Under the pieces are notes generated by a model. It saw only the letters and a program-made list of their open reading frames with translations. It had not been told where the DNA came from and searched no databases. The position numbers and the translations under genes were made by a program. From Alphaproteobacteria bacterium (GTDB taxonomy: Bacteria > Pseudomonadota > Alphaproteobacteria > CAISOG01), in NCBI GenBank assembly GCA_018883285.1, contig VEQJ01000057.1, positions 1 to 6,961 of the forward strand: a stretch of 6,961 bases of DNA, in the 5' to 3' direction. This document shows positions 5,582-6,961 of the stretch, in pieces (the first letter of the stretch is position 1; every line of letters starts with the position of its first letter).

Positions 5582-6961
5582 ATATTTGTTGCGATTTTTG
5601 ACGGGCATTGGTGCCCTAACCGTCTTGGCGGCCATCATCGCGGGGGCGTTTTTGACCTATCGCCTGAACCACGCCCACCCCAAATTGCCGCCCAAATTCG
5701 TGTTGCAAATCGATCTGCCCGATCATTTTCAAGAGTCGGTGACCAATGATCCGCTGGCCATCCTGATGGAAGGGGTGCAACCAACCTTTGCCGATTATCT
5801 GTTGGCGCTATCCGATGCGGCGGAAGATCCGCAGGTGGTGGGGGTGGTTGCCGACCTTAGCCGCGGCCATTTGGGCTTTGCCCAGGCGCAGGAGTTGCGG
5901 TCGGTTATCAAAAAATTCGCCGCCAATGGCAAATTCAGCTATGCCTTTGCCGACAGCTATGGTGGGTTAGAGGGGGGAAACACCCTGTATTACCTGGCCA
6001 GCGCCTTTGACCAGCTGTGGGTGCAGCCGACCGGCTATGTCGGCCTGACCGGATTGGGCGCTGAGGTACCATTCGCCAAGGGCTTGTTCGACAAGCTGGG
6101 GGTTGAGCCGCAATTTGGCAAACGTTATGAGTACAAATCCGCCCCCGACAGCTTTACCGACAGCGCCATGAGCCCTACCCAGCGTGCCGAGTTGCAAACC
6201 CTGTTGGGCAATCTGAACCAGCAGTTGTTGCAGGGGATTGCCGACGACCGCGGGTTGGAGGTTGAGGATTTGCAACAAGCCATGAGTCAGGCGCCCTTTG
6301 CCGCTGATCAGGCGCTTGCCCTTAAGCTGGTGGACAATATCGGCTATCGCAGCGATGTGGCGGCGCAGGCCGAATCAACCGAAGTAACCGATGAGGATGC
6401 CGAATCCTATCAGCCCGCCGAGCCTAGCCAGGCCAATGAGGGGGCGGTCAAATGGCCAATCGTAGGGCTGGACGACTATGGGGTGCGGATGCCGGTGGCT
6501 AAGGATGCGCCGGTGATTGCGGTGATTCCCGCCGAGGGGATGTTGTTGCGCAGTGCGGGTAAGGATGGCATCCCTGGGCAAGAGGATGCTGTGGTCGGCG
6601 CCGACCGCCTGGAGCAGTTGATTGGCTATGCCAGCGAGAATAAGGCGGTTAAGGCGATCGTGATTCGGGTGGACAGCCCCGGCGGGGATATTGTTGCCTC
6701 CGACACGGTCTGGCACGCCCTGGATCAGGCTAAGCAAAAGGGTAAGCCGGTGGTGGTGTCGATGGGCAACTACGCGGCCTCGGGCGGGTATTACCTGGCA
6801 CTGCCTGCCAGCAAAATTTTGGCCAGCCCCGCCACCATTACCGGCTCCATCGGGGTGTTTGGCGGCAAATTCGTGATTGCAGGCCTGCTGAATAAGCTGG
6901 GGGTCACGGTGGAACAGGTGAAAACCGCGCCCAATGCCCTGTTGGCCAGCGCCTCAACCCC
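5574..6961 (+). CDS. sppA: Signal peptide peptidase SppA, 67K type, C-terminus off the right edge
   Basis: The first 462 codons of a membrane-bound serine protease of the S49 family are present. It is thought to degrade signal peptides cut from exported proteins. Residues 8-28 form one hydrophobic segment after MRKYLLR, anchoring the protein with its bulk outside the cytoplasm. Two related domains follow, as in E. coli SppA. The first (about 42-262) contains the catalytic-type Lys188 in [12 protein letters not shown]. The second (from about 312) contains VDSPGG (366-371) and the nucleophile Ser403 in NYAASGGYY. The Lys/Ser pair split across the two halves is the hallmark of the 67K form. An acidic linker (about 265-290) joins the domains. 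[10 protein letters not shown] (423-432) is the next conserved block. The ATG at 5574 overlaps the aroC stop by 8 bases, with GGGA at 5562-5565 as a modest ribosome site, suggesting translational coupling. Roughly a fifth of the usual length is missing beyond the edge. Confidence 0.93.
   Translation, partial: MRKYLLRFLTGIGALTVLAAIIAGAFLTYRLNHAHPKLPPKFVLQIDLPDHFQESVTNDPLAILMEGVQPTFADYLLALSDAAEDPQVVGVVADLSRGHLGFAQAQELRSVIKKFAANGKFSYAFADSYGGLEGGNTLYYLASAFDQLWVQPTGYVGLTGLGAEVPFAKGLFDKLGVEPQFGKRYEYKSAPDSFTDSAMSPTQRAELQTLLGNLNQQLLQGIADDRGLEVEDLQQAMSQAPFAADQALALKLVDNIGYRSDVAAQAESTEVTDEDAESYQPAEPSQANEGAVKWPIVGLDDYGVRMPVAKDAPVIAVIPAEGMLLRSAGKDGIPGQEDAVVGADRLEQLIGYASENKAVKAIVIRVDSPGGDIVASDTVWHALDQAKQKGKPVVVSMGNYAASGGYYLALPASKILASPATITGSIGVFGGKFVIAGLLNKLGVTVEQVKTAPNALLASAST

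Overview
The window looks like chromosomal DNA from a GC-rich proteobacterium, most likely an alphaproteobacterium. The evidence is family-level: the FabI protein ends in the GYHVVGMKA-DAPDI style, and the FabI and chorismate synthase motifs are of the kind I associate with alphaproteobacteria. No 16S or other decisive marker is present, so the assignment is an inference.

Left part (1-846). The window opens inside a leftward gene for an NADPH-dependent FMN reductase (flavodoxin fold). Its first 121 codons are present and the rest lies off the left edge. A 483-base gap follows with no convincing gene. It holds a small hairpin, a degenerate tandem repeat of about 40 bases, and inverted repeats next to the start of the following gene.

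Middle part (847-3240). Two convergent accessory genes lie here. The first (rightward) is a complete class II Fic protein (AMP-transferase) with its own inhibitory helix and a C-terminal winged helix. The second (leftward) is a solitary ParA/MinD-type P-loop ATPase with no ParB partner. The ParA-like gene and its upstream region are markedly AT-rich (30-35% GC in two 60-base lines counted by hand), while fic and the housekeeping genes are near 60%. It therefore looks like a separate, more recent arrival. It has the best promoter in the window. A 10-bp hairpin sits between the two gene ends.

Right part (3281-6961). A tRNA-Arg(ACG) gene with encoded CCA and its own promoter is followed by a rightward run of housekeeping genes: fabI (enoyl-ACP reductase, fatty acid synthesis), aroC (chorismate synthase, end of the shikimate pathway) and the first 462 codons of an SppA-type 67K signal peptide peptidase. 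aroC and sppA overlap by 8 bases and are probably co-transcribed. fabI lies 47 bases upstream of aroC and may belong to the same unit.

Nothing here amounts to a clearly new multi-gene system. The most interesting item is the AT-rich lone ParA-like ATPase, inserted between a GC-rich fic gene and a tRNA gene.
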